A stretch of 64,000 nt of DNA from Microbulbifer sp. GL-2. GTDB taxonomy: Bacteria > Pseudomonadota > Gammaproteobacteria > Pseudomonadales > Cellvibrionaceae. Of this stretch, positions 50,756 through 60,850 are shown one piece after another; within the stretch, counting starts at the first letter, position 1; every line of letters begins with the position of its first letter. The notes below the pieces were generated by a model. The model was not told where the DNA came from, searched no databases, and was given only the letters and a program-made list of their open reading frames with translations. Location of the stretch: contig NZ_AP019807.1 in NCBI RefSeq assembly GCF_007183175.1, forward strand, positions 4,398,001 to 4,462,000, read 5' to 3'. Position numbers and translations under genes: made by a program.

Positions 50756-51538
50756 TTATGCCTCCCCTGCTTTCAGGTTTTTCAGGAAGGGACCGTAGCC
50801 TTGGTTACCCAGCCAGAAGTTCACCAGGTTATCCACGCCCTTGCTGGTCAGAGTCGCACCAGACAAGCCATCCACTTCGTGAATCGCATCGGGGCTGTTG
50901 GGGTTAACCTGCCCTTTGATCACGTTGATGTCGACATTGCCATCGGTATCGAAGACTTTCTTGCCAATCCACTGGGCTTTCCAATTGGGATTGTCTACTT
51001 CGCCACCGAGTCCTGGAGTTTCCTTGTGCTCGTAGAAGCCGAGGCCTGCTACGGTGTCGAGGTTGTTCTCCAGGGCGATGAAGCCGTACAAGGTGCCCCA
51101 GAGGCCGTAGCCACGGATAGGCAGGATTATCTTGTCCAGCTTGCCATCTTTCTCTACCAGGTAAACTTCTTTGGTGTTTTCCCGGCGGATAATTTTGGCT
51201 GTGTCCTCATCAGTGGGCAGCTTTTCGCTGGCAGAGGCGATTTTGGAAGCAGCGCGACCGCTACCGCCAGCCGGAGCCTGGTCGGTGAACTTGCCAGTAT
51301 TCAGGTCGACGTATTTGATCTGAATATCAGCGAAGGCTTTCTCAACTTCGGCTTTACTAGCGTGGGAGTCTTTAAGCAGGCCCCCTGCCATCAGTACATT
51401 GCGCTTCATGTCCAGCTCGGCATTAGCCTGCTGGGCAGGCTTCAACATTACCGCCGCAGTGGAAACCACTACGGAGCACACCAGGCACATTACCAGCGCG
51501 ACAATCAGAGTACCGGTTACGGAATCTTTATTAGCCAC
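50756..51538 (-). CDS. nqrC: Na+-NQR subunit C
   Basis: 260 residues from the GTG at 51538, which has GGAGG seven bases upstream; the longer frame to 51583 lies inside nqrB and is not used. One N-terminal helix, then a periplasmic domain with DGLSGATLTSKGVDNL, whose Thr carries covalent FMN placed by ApbE. Overlaps nqrB by eight bases. Confidence 0.93.
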   Translation of the reverse strand: MANKDSVTGTLIVALVMCLVCSVVVSTAAVMLKPAQQANAELDMKRNVLMAGGLLKDSHASKAEVEKAFADIQIKYVDLNTGKFTDQAPAGGSGRAASKIASASEKLPTDEDTAKIIRRENTKEVYLVEKDGKLDKIILPIRGYGLWGTLYGFIALENNLDTVAGLGFYEHKETPGLGGEVDNPNWKAQWIGKKVFDTDGNVDINVIKGQVNPNSPDAIHEVDGLSGATLTSKGVDNLVNFWLGNQGYGPFLKNLKAGEA

Positions 51539-52742
51539 GTGCCAACCTCCGTTTGATATTGGACTGCACCACAAAGTGGTCAAACAGCGGAGCGAACAGG
51601 TTGGCGAACAGGATCGCCAGCATCATGCCTTCCGGGAAGGCCGGGTTCACTACACGAATCAGGACAACCATCACCCCGATCAGAATGCCGTACCACCAGC
51701 GGCCAATATTGGTCATCGCAGCGGATACAGGGTCGGTGGTCATAAAGATCAGACCGAAAGCAAACCCACCAACTACCAGGTGCCAGTACCAGGGTACCTG
51801 GAACATCGGGTTGGATTCGGAACCGATCAGGTTGAACATAAAGGCAGTGGCCATCATGCCCAGCAAGGTGCCAGCAACGATACGCCAGCTGGCGATCTTC
51901 ATGCCCATCAGGATGACACCGGCAATTAAAATAGCCAGGGTAGAGGTTTCACCAATGGAACCATGTATCTTGCCAAAGAAAGCGTCGAACCAGGTCACCT
52001 GGCCAACAGCAGCGTTCACGATACCGTTCTGGATACCTTCGCTGGCCATTACAGACAGCGCAGTTGCACCGGTGTAACCATCGACCGCAGTCCATACAGC
52101 ATCGCCGGACATAGCCGCCGGGTAGGCAAAGAATACAAATGCACGACCGGTGAGTGCCGGGTTGAGGAAGTTTTTACCGGTACCACCGAAGACTTCCTTA
52201 CCGATTACCACACCAAAGCTGATGCCCATAGCCACCATCCACAGCGGCAAATCCGGTGGACAGGTCAAGGCAAACAGGATGGAGGTTACGAAGAAACCTT
52301 CGTTTACTTCGTGACCGCGAACAGCGGCAAACAAGACTTCCCAGATACCGCCAACAATAAAGGTGACCAGGTAAATTGGCAGGAAGTACATAGCCCCATA
52401 GACAAAGTTGTCCCACAGGCTTGCCGGGTTATAGGCGGAAACCGCACCAATGATCGCGTGACGCCAGCCAGACAATTCCGGGTTGGCCATTCCTTCAAGA
52501 ATGGTGTTGGACTGGAAGCCAATATTCCACATGCCGTAGAAGGCGGGGATCATGGCACATGCCCAAACGGTGATCATGATACGTTTCAGGTCGATGCCAT
52601 CGCGTACATGGGAAGTGGTTCTGGTTTTATCAGCCGGCTGGAACAGGCCGGTATCAATTGCCTCAAAGAGGGCATAGAACTTTTCGAACTTGCCGCCCTT
52701 GTGGAATTTCGGTTCGATTGAATCGAGGAATTTACGCAACAT
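51531..52742 (-). CDS. nqrB: Na+-NQR subunit B
   Basis: 403 residues, about ten helices; the main Na+-translocating subunit. Covalent FMN on the Thr of DGYTGATALS; riboflavin and ubiquinone sites are also in this subunit. The N-terminal KFYALFEAIDTGLFQPADKT is typical. Confidence 0.95.
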   Translation of the reverse strand: MLRKFLDSIEPKFHKGGKFEKFYALFEAIDTGLFQPADKTRTTSHVRDGIDLKRIMITVWACAMIPAFYGMWNIGFQSNTILEGMANPELSGWRHAIIGAVSAYNPASLWDNFVYGAMYFLPIYLVTFIVGGIWEVLFAAVRGHEVNEGFFVTSILFALTCPPDLPLWMVAMGISFGVVIGKEVFGGTGKNFLNPALTGRAFVFFAYPAAMSGDAVWTAVDGYTGATALSVMASEGIQNGIVNAAVGQVTWFDAFFGKIHGSIGETSTLAILIAGVILMGMKIASWRIVAGTLLGMMATAFMFNLIGSESNPMFQVPWYWHLVVGGFAFGLIFMTTDPVSAAMTNIGRWWYGILIGVMVVLIRVVNPAFPEGMMLAILFANLFAPLFDHFVVQSNIKRRLARG

Positions 52743-52744
52743 AC

Positions 52745-54085
52745 TTACCCCTCCTTCTCAATACGGGTCAGGTTGTCCCGCAAAATGGGGCCGTACTCAT
52801 ACTTGCCCGGACACACAAAAGTGCACAGTGCCAGATCTTCCTCATCCAGCTCCAAAGCACCCAGTTTCTGGGCCATCTCAGTATCACCAACGATCAGCGA
52901 ACGCAGCAGCTGTGTAGGCAGTACATCCAGAGGCATTACCTTTTCGTAAGTACCAATCGGCACCATGGCACGCTCGGAACCGTTTGTACTGGTAGTGAAA
53001 TCAAACAGCTTGTTCTTGAACAGGCGCGACAGGTAAACAGGGAATACCGAAAAACGCTTATTGCCGGCACGCAGGTAGTGCAGGAATGGACGCTCACCAC
53101 CCTCTTCCAAGACGGTTACCTGGTTATGGTAACGTCCCAGATACGCCAAAGAGCCTTCAGCGGTGCGGCCACCAAATACAGAGCCGGAGATAATGCGGTC
53201 ATCATCACCTTTCAGCTCATCTGCGGTCAAAGCTTCAAGGTTGGCACCGAGCCGGGTGCGCAACAGGCGCGGTTGCTTAGCCTGGGGACCCGCAAGGGAG
53301 ACTACGCGATCGGTGAACAGCTTACCGGTGCTAAACAGCTTACCGACAGCGATCACATCCTGGTAATTGATAGTGAAGACACTACGGGAGCCGGACACAG
53401 GGCGCAAATAATGGATATGAGTACCAGACAGACCTGCCGGGTGGGGGCCTGCAAAGGCTTCGCGGCGGATATTATCGGCACTCGGCACAGGGATATCTGC
53501 ATCGGGGGCGGTGCAGACGTAAGTGGTTTCCGCCAGTTTGGAAAGAATCTCAACGCCCTGAGAGAAGGCCTTTGGATTCTCGGCGATCACTACTTCCGGG
53601 TTAGCAGCCAGCGGGTTGGTGTCCATCGCATTGATAAACACCGCTACCGGTTTCGCATCCACCGCGGGAACACGGCTGAACGGGCGGGTGCGCAGTGCAG
53701 TCCACATACCGGACTCAACCAGGTTCTCAACGACCTGCTCACGAGTCAGACTAGACAATTTGTCTACGCTGTAGCTTTGGAACTGTTCAGCTGCATCGCC
53801 GTCTATTCCAATCACGACAGATTCAAGTACACGGCGGGCCCCGCGATTAATAGCCACAACACGACCGGCAGCCGGCGAGGTGTAGCGCACCCCTTCGGTT
53901 TTCTTATCGCTGAAAAGTAGCTGACCAAGATTGACGCGATCCCCTACAGCCACTGCCATTGTCGGTTTCATCCCGTGGTAATCGGGGCCGAGAACAGCAA
54001 CGGTCTTGAGCGCAGGTCCTTTGTGGATGACCTGCTCGGGCGCGCCGGATATGGGTAAGTCCAATCCCCGACGGATCTTTCTCAT
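52745..54085 (-). CDS. nqrA: Na+-NQR subunit A
   Basis: 446 residues, peripheral cytoplasmic subunit that starts MRKIRRGLDLPISGAPEQ. First gene of the operon. Its ATG lies 35 bases downstream of a large hairpin with a T run (54112-54186), so the 5' leader may control the operon. Confidence 0.95.
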   Translation of the reverse strand: MRKIRRGLDLPISGAPEQVIHKGPALKTVAVLGPDYHGMKPTMAVAVGDRVNLGQLLFSDKKTEGVRYTSPAAGRVVAINRGARRVLESVVIGIDGDAAEQFQSYSVDKLSSLTREQVVENLVESGMWTALRTRPFSRVPAVDAKPVAVFINAMDTNPLAANPEVVIAENPKAFSQGVEILSKLAETTYVCTAPDADIPVPSADNIRREAFAGPHPAGLSGTHIHYLRPVSGSRSVFTINYQDVIAVGKLFSTGKLFTDRVVSLAGPQAKQPRLLRTRLGANLEALTADELKGDDDRIISGSVFGGRTAEGSLAYLGRYHNQVTVLEEGGERPFLHYLRAGNKRFSVFPVYLSRLFKNKLFDFTTSTNGSERAMVPIGTYEKVMPLDVLPTQLLRSLIVGDTEMAQKLGALELDEEDLALCTFVCPGKYEYGPILRDNLTRIEKEG

Positions 54086-54111
54086 ACGCCTATGCCTAAG
54101 TTTCTAGTTTA

Positions 54112-54186
54112 AAAAAATTGCAATATGGCCCGCGAGTCCGGGGTCAGACTGTCAAGCAGTCGACCTCGGACTCGCGGGCCATATTG
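54112..54186 (-). terminator. Large hairpin with T tract between gap and nqrA
   Basis: 25-bp arms, 54121-54145 and 54162-54186, pair with a single G-T type mismatch. An inner stem GACTG/CAGTC extends it. On the minus strand seven T residues follow at once, the form of an intrinsic terminator. It may end the gap transcript or act as an attenuator of nqr. Confidence 0.65.
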
Positions 54187-54479
54187 TGGAATTCCGTGCT
54201 GCAGGGGCTTACACCGTATCACCCGTAGGCCGGGCGGAAGGAAGCTAACTATGGTTTGCGCGCGCTAACTTCTCGGCGCACGGTCGCCCCGCAAAATCGC
54301 GCGCATTATAAAGACGGGACAGAATCTTTACCAGTCTGGAAGACCCCAAAGTGGCATCAAGATGGGAAATTTTTACTGAAAAAACAGGGATTTGGATTGT
54401 TATAGGCGGGCGGCCGCAAGAGCCGCTCCGGCCTTGCAGTCAGCCCCAAGAACCGACTGCAAGATTGGCGACTGACGCC
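54187..54479. other. Intergenic between gap and the nqr leader
   Basis: Holds a second inverted repeat CTTGCAGTC/GACTGCAAG (54433-54463) directly after the gap stop, possibly the gap terminator. The nqr promoter would be in this stretch; no riboswitch can be recognised by eye. Confidence 0.4.
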
Positions 54480-55946
54480 TTAGTCTTTTTTAGGGAACCG
54501 CTCGTAACGAACGCCAGCCATATCTTCCAAACAGCGAACTACCTGGCAGCTATAGCCGAACTCGTTGTCGTACCAGCAGTAAAGCACTGCATTCTTACCA
54601 TCCACGATAGTCGCAGTGGAATCGAATACGCAGGCAACGCGAGAACCAACAAAATCGCTGGACACCACTTCCGGAGAATTGGTGTAGTCGATCTGCTGGC
54701 GCAACGGAGAGTGCAGCGCCACTTCGCGCATATACTCGTTCAGCTCTTCCTTGGTGGTCTCTTTACCCAGATTCAGATTAAGAATTGCCATGGAAACATT
54801 CGGGGTCGGCACACGAATCGCGTTACCCGTCAGCTTGCCTTTCAGTTCTGGCAGCGCCTTAGCAACGGCCTTGGCCGCACCGGTTTCGGTCAGAACCATA
54901 TTCAGTGCTGCAGCGCGACCGCGACGTTCACCTTTGTGGTAGTTGTCGATCAGGTTTTGATCGTTGGTGTATGCGTGTACAGTTTCCACGTGGCCGTGCT
55001 CAACACCGTAGCCGTCCATCATCGCCTTCAGGACCGGTACGATGGCGTTAGTAGTACAGGAAGCGGCTGACAGCACCTTGTCTTCCGGCTTGATATCGCT
55101 GCTATTGATACCGTAAACGATATTCTTAATGTCGCCCTTGCCCGGTGCAGTCAGAAGCACTTTGGAGGCGCCAGGGCTCTGCAGGTGCTGGCTTAGGCCT
55201 TCTTCATCGCGCCATACACCGGTGCTGTCAACGATAATCGCATCGTTAATACCGTGCTGGGTGTAATCTACTTCCTGAGGGGAGTTGGCGTAGATGATCT
55301 TGATTTCATTGCCATTGCAGATCAGGGAGCCGGTCTCCTCATCTACACGGATAGTACCTTGGAAGGCGCCATGCACGGAGTCACGACGCAGCAGGGAAGC
55401 GCGCTTCACCAGATCGTTCGGGGCCTTGCCCTTACGCAGAACAATAGCGCGCAAACGCAGTACATCACCGCTGCCAGCTTTGTCGATCAACAGGCGCGCA
55501 ACCAGGCGACCAATACGGCCAAAACCGTAGATCACAACATCTTTGGGCTCCGGTAGAGGCGTACCTGCACCCTCGGCATCCGCCAGCTCTTCGCGCACAA
55601 AATCGTCAACAGATAGATCGCGTTCATCGCGCATAAACTTGTTGGTCAGGGTTCCCAGGTCAATATGTACAGGACCCAGGTCCAACTTACAGATGGCTTC
55701 GAGCACGGGGAAGGTTTCAAACTCAGAGAGTTCGTTTTCCTCAACCTGACGCACAAAGCGATGTGCCTTCATAATGCTCAAAACTGAGCGATTAACCAGG
55801 TTGCGGCCGTACATATAAATACCGACGTTTTGCTCGCGGTTGAGCTTTCCTATCATCGGGATCATGGATTCGGCCAGCGCTTCACGCTGTTTCCAGTCCT
55901 TGAAAAAGTCCGCGGGCTTCGGTCGCTTCTGAGTCACTGTCAACAC
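54480..55946 (-). CDS. gap: Glyceraldehyde-3-phosphate dehydrogenase, long form
   Basis: 488 residues; a normal GAPDH core (about residues 135-470) behind a helical N-terminal extension of about 135 residues, as in Pseudomonas and related GAPDHs. NAD-binding VVIYGFGRIGRLVARLL, catalytic Cys297 in AASCTTNAIVP, and the partner His in the HAYTNDQNL region. Cytoplasmic, glycolysis/gluconeogenesis. Divergent from mfd. Confidence 0.92.
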   Translation of the reverse strand: MLTVTQKRPKPADFFKDWKQREALAESMIPMIGKLNREQNVGIYMYGRNLVNRSVLSIMKAHRFVRQVEENELSEFETFPVLEAICKLDLGPVHIDLGTLTNKFMRDERDLSVDDFVREELADAEGAGTPLPEPKDVVIYGFGRIGRLVARLLIDKAGSGDVLRLRAIVLRKGKAPNDLVKRASLLRRDSVHGAFQGTIRVDEETGSLICNGNEIKIIYANSPQEVDYTQHGINDAIIVDSTGVWRDEEGLSQHLQSPGASKVLLTAPGKGDIKNIVYGINSSDIKPEDKVLSAASCTTNAIVPVLKAMMDGYGVEHGHVETVHAYTNDQNLIDNYHKGERRGRAAALNMVLTETGAAKAVAKALPELKGKLTGNAIRVPTPNVSMAILNLNLGKETTKEELNEYMREVALHSPLRQQIDYTNSPEVVSSDFVGSRVACVFDSTATIVDGKNAVLYCWYDNEFGYSCQVVRCLEDMAGVRYERFPKKD

Positions 55947-56244
55947 CTCTGCAATGTGTTAGATAGGCGGGGAATCACGGCCCGGAAACACTCGGGGCCG
56001 TGTGGCTGCGCATTATCAGTATTCAACTATTGCTACGCAACTGGACAAAAAAAAACCTAAAAAATGTAGTAAAACTACCTTTTTATCATTTACCCGGACA
56101 ATGCCGCACAATCTCCCAAAAAGCGTAGCCGTTCGCGACCAGAACTACTGGCGCGGTTAACATAGACTGCAGTTCACCCCTTTCGCGGCTACAATAGCCG
56201 CCCCTGGCACCACAGCAAACGAAAGCGCGGATATATAAGGAAAG

Positions 56245-59200
56245 ATGACCGATATACAGCCCCTGACTCCCCCAAAGTTTCGCAGCAGCAATGACCGGCA
56301 ATTCTGGGGACAACTGCATGGCGCAGCGGCCGCGCTCGCCCTTTTAAACGCCGCACGCAACAGCACATCCCCAACGCTGTTGATTACACGCGACAGCCTC
56401 GAGGCGCACCGTTTAGAGGTACAACTGAAATTTTTTAACAAGGCTCGGGGAGATAGCGCCACGGAAGACGCCTTTGAGATCTTCCATTTTCCCGACTGGG
56501 AAATCCTGCCCTACGATACCTTTTCACCCCACCAGGACATTATCTCGGACCGCCTGGCAACTCTATACCGGATGCCGAAGATGGGTAGCGGCATTGTTAT
56601 AGTGCCCGTAAGCACCCTGATGCACCGCTTGCCCCCCTGTGATTATGTAGCTGGCAATGCCCTGATTCTGAATGAGGGGCAGCAATATGATATCGACACC
56701 CAGCGGCGCCTGCTGGAGCAGGTGGGCTACCACTGCGTAGACACCGTCTACGAACATGGCGAATTTGCCGTGCGCGGCTCGCTGATGGATATATTCCCAA
56801 TGGGCAGCCCCCTGCCATATCGTATTGATCTGTTTGATGATGAGATCGAATCCCTACGCACTTTCGACCCGGAAACCCAGCGCACCGTAGATAAAGTGGA
56901 AACCATTCACTTACTACCCGCACGGGAATTTCCACTGCATAAAGCCGGCCTCTCCGGCTTCCTGCAGAACTGGCACGAACAATTTGAGGCGGACCCGAGC
57001 CTGGTGCCCATCTACCAGGACATCAGTGCAGGCATTGCTCCTGCAGGTATCGAGTATTACCTGCCCCTATTTTTCGATAATCAATGTGCGAGCCTGTTCG
57101 ACTATCTCCCTGAGAGCAGCCAGGCTTTTGTGCAGGGAGACGTACAGGCTCCTATTGAAAGTTTCTGGCGCGAAGTCAGCAATCGTTATGAAAGCCGCCG
57201 CGGCGACCTTACCCGCCCGATATTGCAGCCTCGCCAAATCCTGCTCGATATCGACGAATTCAACAGCGCCCTCAAATCGATGCCCAGAGTTATCTTCTCT
57301 GCCGAGACGCTGCCGGAGAACCAGGGTAACTACAACTTTGCCACCAAGGTGCCGCCGAGCCTGCCTGTAGACGGTAAAGCTGAACAACCAATGGCTGCCC
57401 TGGATAGCTACCTGCTCGATTATTCCGGGCGGATACTCTTCTGTGCCGAAAGTGGCGGGCGCCGCGAAGCCTTACTGGAACTGTTAAAGGGTATACATCT
57501 GAGTCCGCCCACGTTCACCAGTTGGGAGGATTTCCTGCACAGTGAGGAACCTGCAGGCATCACGGTAGCCCCTCTGGATCAGGGCTTGCTACTTACAGAC
57601 CCCGCTATCAACTTAATCGCTGAACCGCAGCTGTTTGGTGAGCGAGTACTACAGCAGCGGCGCCGCAAAAAAGCTAAAGACGATGCCGATAATGCAGTTA
57701 AAAACCTGGCGGAACTGCGCATTGGGGCTCCGGTAGTACATATTGATCACGGCGTTGGGCGCTATCGCGGTCTGCAGCACTTGGAGATCGACGGGCAGCC
57801 TGCAGAATTCCTGACTCTGGAATATGCCAACGAGGCCAAGCTCTATGTACCTGTGGCCAGTCTGCACTTGATCAGCCGCTATTCAGGAGCTGATGAAGCC
57901 CTGGCCCCCTTGCACAAAATGGGCAGCGAGCAGTGGCAGAAAGCCAAGCGCAAGGCCGCCGAAAAAGTGCGCGATGCCGCCGCCGAACTCCTGGATATTT
58001 ATGCGCGTCGGGAAGCCCGTGTCGGCCATGCCTTTGCCGACCCCAAACTTGCCTATCGCGAATTCTCTGCGGGCTTCCCTTTTGAGGAAACACCAGACCA
58101 GCAACAGGCTATCGAATCCGTGGTCGGCGATATGTTGTCGAAAAAACCCATGGATCGCCTGGTCTGCGGCGATGTGGGCTTTGGCAAGACTGAAGTTGCC
58201 ATGCGCGCAGCTTTCGTCGCCGCCCATGCCGGTAAACAAGTGGCTATGCTGGTACCCACCACCCTACTTGCGCAACAGCATTTTCAGTCTCTCCAAGACC
58301 GCTTTGCCGACTGGCCTATTAATATTGAAGTGATCTCACGTTTCCGCTCAGGCAAGGAAGTGGACAGCGTGAAAGAAAAAGTGGCAAGCGGCAAAGTGGA
58401 TATCCTGGTTGGCACCCATAAACTACTGCAGAGTGACCTGGACTTTAAAAATCTGGGATTACTGATCATCGACGAGGAGCACCGCTTCGGCGTACGCCAG
58501 AAAGAGCGGCTCAAGAGCCTGCGTGCCGAGGTGGACATTCTCAACCTGACCGCCACCCCGATCCCACGTACTTTAAATATGGCTATGGCCGGCATTCGCG
58601 ACCTCTCCATAATCGCCACCCCGCCAGCGCGACGCCTATCGGTGAAAACCTTCGTGCGCGAGCGCGACGAAGCCCTGGTAAAGGAGGCAATTCTCCGCGA
58701 GATATTGCGTGGCGGCCAGGTGTACTTCCTTCACAATGAGGTCAAAAGTATTGAGCGCACCGCCCGCGAACTTCAGGAGCTGATACCCGAGGCCCGTATT
58801 GGGATCGGTCACGGGCAAATGCGCGAACGCGAGCTGGAGCAGGTCATGAGTGACTTCTACCACAAGCGTTTCAATGTACTGGTATGCACTACTATTATCG
58901 AGACCGGTATCGACATCCCCACCGCCAATACCATTCTGATTGAGCGCGCGGACAAATTTGGCCTGGCCCAGTTGCACCAGTTGCGCGGACGTGTGGGACG
59001 CTCTCACCACCAAGCCTATGCTTACCTGATGACCCCCAATAAGCGCTCAATGACTAACGACGCCATCAAACGCCTGGAGGCCATCAGCGAGGCCCAGGAC
59101 CTTGGTGCAGGCTTTACCCTGGCTACCCACGATCTCGAAATCCGCGGAGCTGGCGAACTTCTTGGCGAAGAGCAGAGCGGACAGATTCAGAGTGTCGGAT

Positions 59201-59724
59201 TCAACCTTTATATGGAAATGCTGGACCAGGCGGTGAAGGCTATTCGCGAAGGACGCACACCAAATATCGATGAACCGCTAGAATCACCCGCAGTGGATGT
59301 GAACCTGCGGGTACCAGCACTGATTCCCGAAGACTACCTGCCTGACGTGCATGGCCGTCTGATGATGTACAAACGCATCGCCAATGCCGCCGATCGCCAG
59401 CAGCTCAAAGAGTTGCAGGTGGAGATGATCGATCGCTTTGGCCTGCTGCCCGAACCTGTGAAACACCTGTTCCGCACCACGGAAATCAAGCTGAAGGCAG
59501 ATAAGATGGGCATTCGCAAGCTAGAAGCCTCTACAGTACGCGGCCGCATTGAGTTCGCCGAGAATACCCAGGTGGACCCTCTGACGCTGGTGAAGTTGGT
59601 GCAGACCCAGCCGGGACGCTATCAACTCGCAGGAGCCAACCAGCTGAACTTCAGCCTCGACGAGCAGGGTCCCGACCGGAAGCTGCAGGAAATTAACGAA
59701 GTACTGGAGCGGCTGGCACAGTGA
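56245..59724 (+). CDS. mfd: Transcription-repair coupling factor Mfd
   Basis: 1159 residues. It removes stalled RNA polymerase at lesions and recruits UvrA. N-terminal UvrB-homology module (RDSLEAHRLEVQLKFF, FPDWEILPYDTFSPHQD), RNAP-interaction domain near 490-560 (IGAPVVHIDHGVGRYRGL), then the RecG-like translocase: Walker A GDVGFGKTEVAMRA (about 642), DEEH box LLIIDEEHRFG (about 742) and QLRGRVGRS. AUG follows AAGGAA-type ribosome site. Confidence 0.95.
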   Translation: MTDIQPLTPPKFRSSNDRQFWGQLHGAAAALALLNAARNSTSPTLLITRDSLEAHRLEVQLKFFNKARGDSATEDAFEIFHFPDWEILPYDTFSPHQDIISDRLATLYRMPKMGSGIVIVPVSTLMHRLPPCDYVAGNALILNEGQQYDIDTQRRLLEQVGYHCVDTVYEHGEFAVRGSLMDIFPMGSPLPYRIDLFDDEIESLRTFDPETQRTVDKVETIHLLPAREFPLHKAGLSGFLQNWHEQFEADPSLVPIYQDISAGIAPAGIEYYLPLFFDNQCASLFDYLPESSQAFVQGDVQAPIESFWREVSNRYESRRGDLTRPILQPRQILLDIDEFNSALKSMPRVIFSAETLPENQGNYNFATKVPPSLPVDGKAEQPMAALDSYLLDYSGRILFCAESGGRREALLELLKGIHLSPPTFTSWEDFLHSEEPAGITVAPLDQGLLLTDPAINLIAEPQLFGERVLQQRRRKKAKDDADNAVKNLAELRIGAPVVHIDHGVGRYRGLQHLEIDGQPAEFLTLEYANEAKLYVPVASLHLISRYSGADEALAPLHKMGSEQWQKAKRKAAEKVRDAAAELLDIYARREARVGHAFADPKLAYREFSAGFPFEETPDQQQAIESVVGDMLSKKPMDRLVCGDVGFGKTEVAMRAAFVAAHAGKQVAMLVPTTLLAQQHFQSLQDRFADWPINIEVISRFRSGKEVDSVKEKVASGKVDILVGTHKLLQSDLDFKNLGLLIIDEEHRFGVRQKERLKSLRAEVDILNLTATPIPRTLNMAMAGIRDLSIIATPPARRLSVKTFVRERDEALVKEAILREILRGGQVYFLHNEVKSIERTARELQELIPEARIGIGHGQMRERELEQVMSDFYHKRFNVLVCTTIIETGIDIPTANTILIERADKFGLAQLHQLRGRVGRSHHQAYAYLMTPNKRSMTNDAIKRLEAISEAQDLGAGFTLATHDLEIRGAGELLGEEQSGQIQSVGFNLYMEMLDQAVKAIREGRTPNIDEPLESPAVDVNLRVPALIPEDYLPDVHGRLMMYKRIANAADRQQLKELQVEMIDRFGLLPEPVKHLFRTTEIKLKADKMGIRKLEASTVRGRIEFAENTQVDPLTLVKLVQTQPGRYQLAGANQLNFSLDEQGPDRKLQEINEVLERLAQ

Positions 59725-59854
59725 TATTATCCGGCAGTCAGTGAGGTGGTCGATCGACAGGGGCTAAGCCCCCTGCCAAAATCACCAACACCGATAACTG
59801 GCTGCCGGCCGCTATTCCAGGTACCCACAATAGAATGATGACAAGTGGTAACTC

Positions 59855-60805
59855 ATGACCATGACCATGACCATGACAAGGATAACCCGCCTCTGCTCCG
59901 CCCTGGCACTGTCCCTCGCTGCTGCGGGCTCCCAGGCTGCCAACTATGCCGGAAGCACTTTCGAAATCGAGATGATTATCTTCGAGCGCCCCCAGGGCAT
60001 GGCGCACACGAGCGAAAACTGGCCGGCAAGTCCGCGCCTTGAATACCCTTCCCGCTGGGTCGACTTCGACACCCGCAAGGAAAGCTCAAAACCTGTTGCC
60101 AGCCGCGAAGCCCTTTCGCCGGCAGGAGCCAATGGTGAACCCATGGGTGAGGCAGCAGCAAAAGTCGGCTCAGCGCTGCTCCTGTCACCAACAGCAACCA
60201 TGCTAAACAATAAGGCGGCCGCTCTTGTCAGAGGCGGAGACCGGGTACTGTTTCACAAGGCATGGCGCCAAGTATTGAAACAAAAACGCAGCTCTCCTGC
60301 AGTCCTGATCGACGGTGGAAATAGCTTCCAGGGTTACAGCCAGCTGGGAGGCTCAGTAACCTTGAGCGTTTCCCGCTATCTTCACCTCAGCACCAATCTC
60401 TGGCTCAGTGATTTTTCCTCGCCAGCTTCTGATGAGGGCATATTACTCCCCAAACGCCCCAGGGCTACTGTAGAAACTCCAGTGAAGATATTGAGTGCAA
60501 CTCAATCAGAAAATAAAAACCCCTCCTATAGCAGCTTGGCACTACAGGATGACCCGGGTTCTCTTGGAGACTATGAGCCCATCACTCTTGGGGAACCCCA
60601 GCTAGAGGCAGAGCAAACGGTTTACGTCGCCCATGCTGCCCACCTGCAGCACGAACGCCGTTTACGTAGTGGTCAATTACATTATATCGACCACCCGGCT
60701 TTCGGTATCCTTATCGAAATTCGCACTGTGGCCAAGCCCCAAGAGGAAGATATTGAAATAAGCTCCTCTCCCATTGAGGGCAGCACCACTAATATTGAAA
60801 ACTAA
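59855..60805 (+). CDS. CsiV-family periplasmic protein
   Basis: About 316 residues. Signal peptide after a repeated start: four ATGAC units give MTMTMTMTR, and the right start is uncertain among 59855, 59861, 59867 and 59873. The mature part has FEIEMIIFERPQ at the N-terminus and LQHERRLRSGQLHYIDHPAFGIL at the C-terminus, the CsiV pattern. CsiV binds peptidoglycan and aids envelope stress response in Vibrio relatives. It follows mfd. Confidence 0.7.
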   Translation: MTMTMTMTRITRLCSALALSLAAAGSQAANYAGSTFEIEMIIFERPQGMAHTSENWPASPRLEYPSRWVDFDTRKESSKPVASREALSPAGANGEPMGEAAAKVGSALLLSPTATMLNNKAAALVRGGDRVLFHKAWRQVLKQKRSSPAVLIDGGNSFQGYSQLGGSVTLSVSRYLHLSTNLWLSDFSSPASDEGILLPKRPRATVETPVKILSATQSENKNPSYSSLALQDDPGSLGDYEPITLGEPQLEAEQTVYVAHAAHLQHERRLRSGQLHYIDHPAFGILIEIRTVAKPQEEDIEISSSPIEGSTTNIEN

Positions 60806-60828
60806 TAAAATACTAAACCTTTTAACAT

Positions 60829-60850
60829 ATCCCCCGTCCAGGCGGGGGAT
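60829..60850 (+). terminator. Terminator after csiV
   Basis: CCCCCG-TCCAGG-CGGGGG stem at 60831-60848, flanked by A+T; moderately T-poor tail (ATTATAA). Confidence 0.55.
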
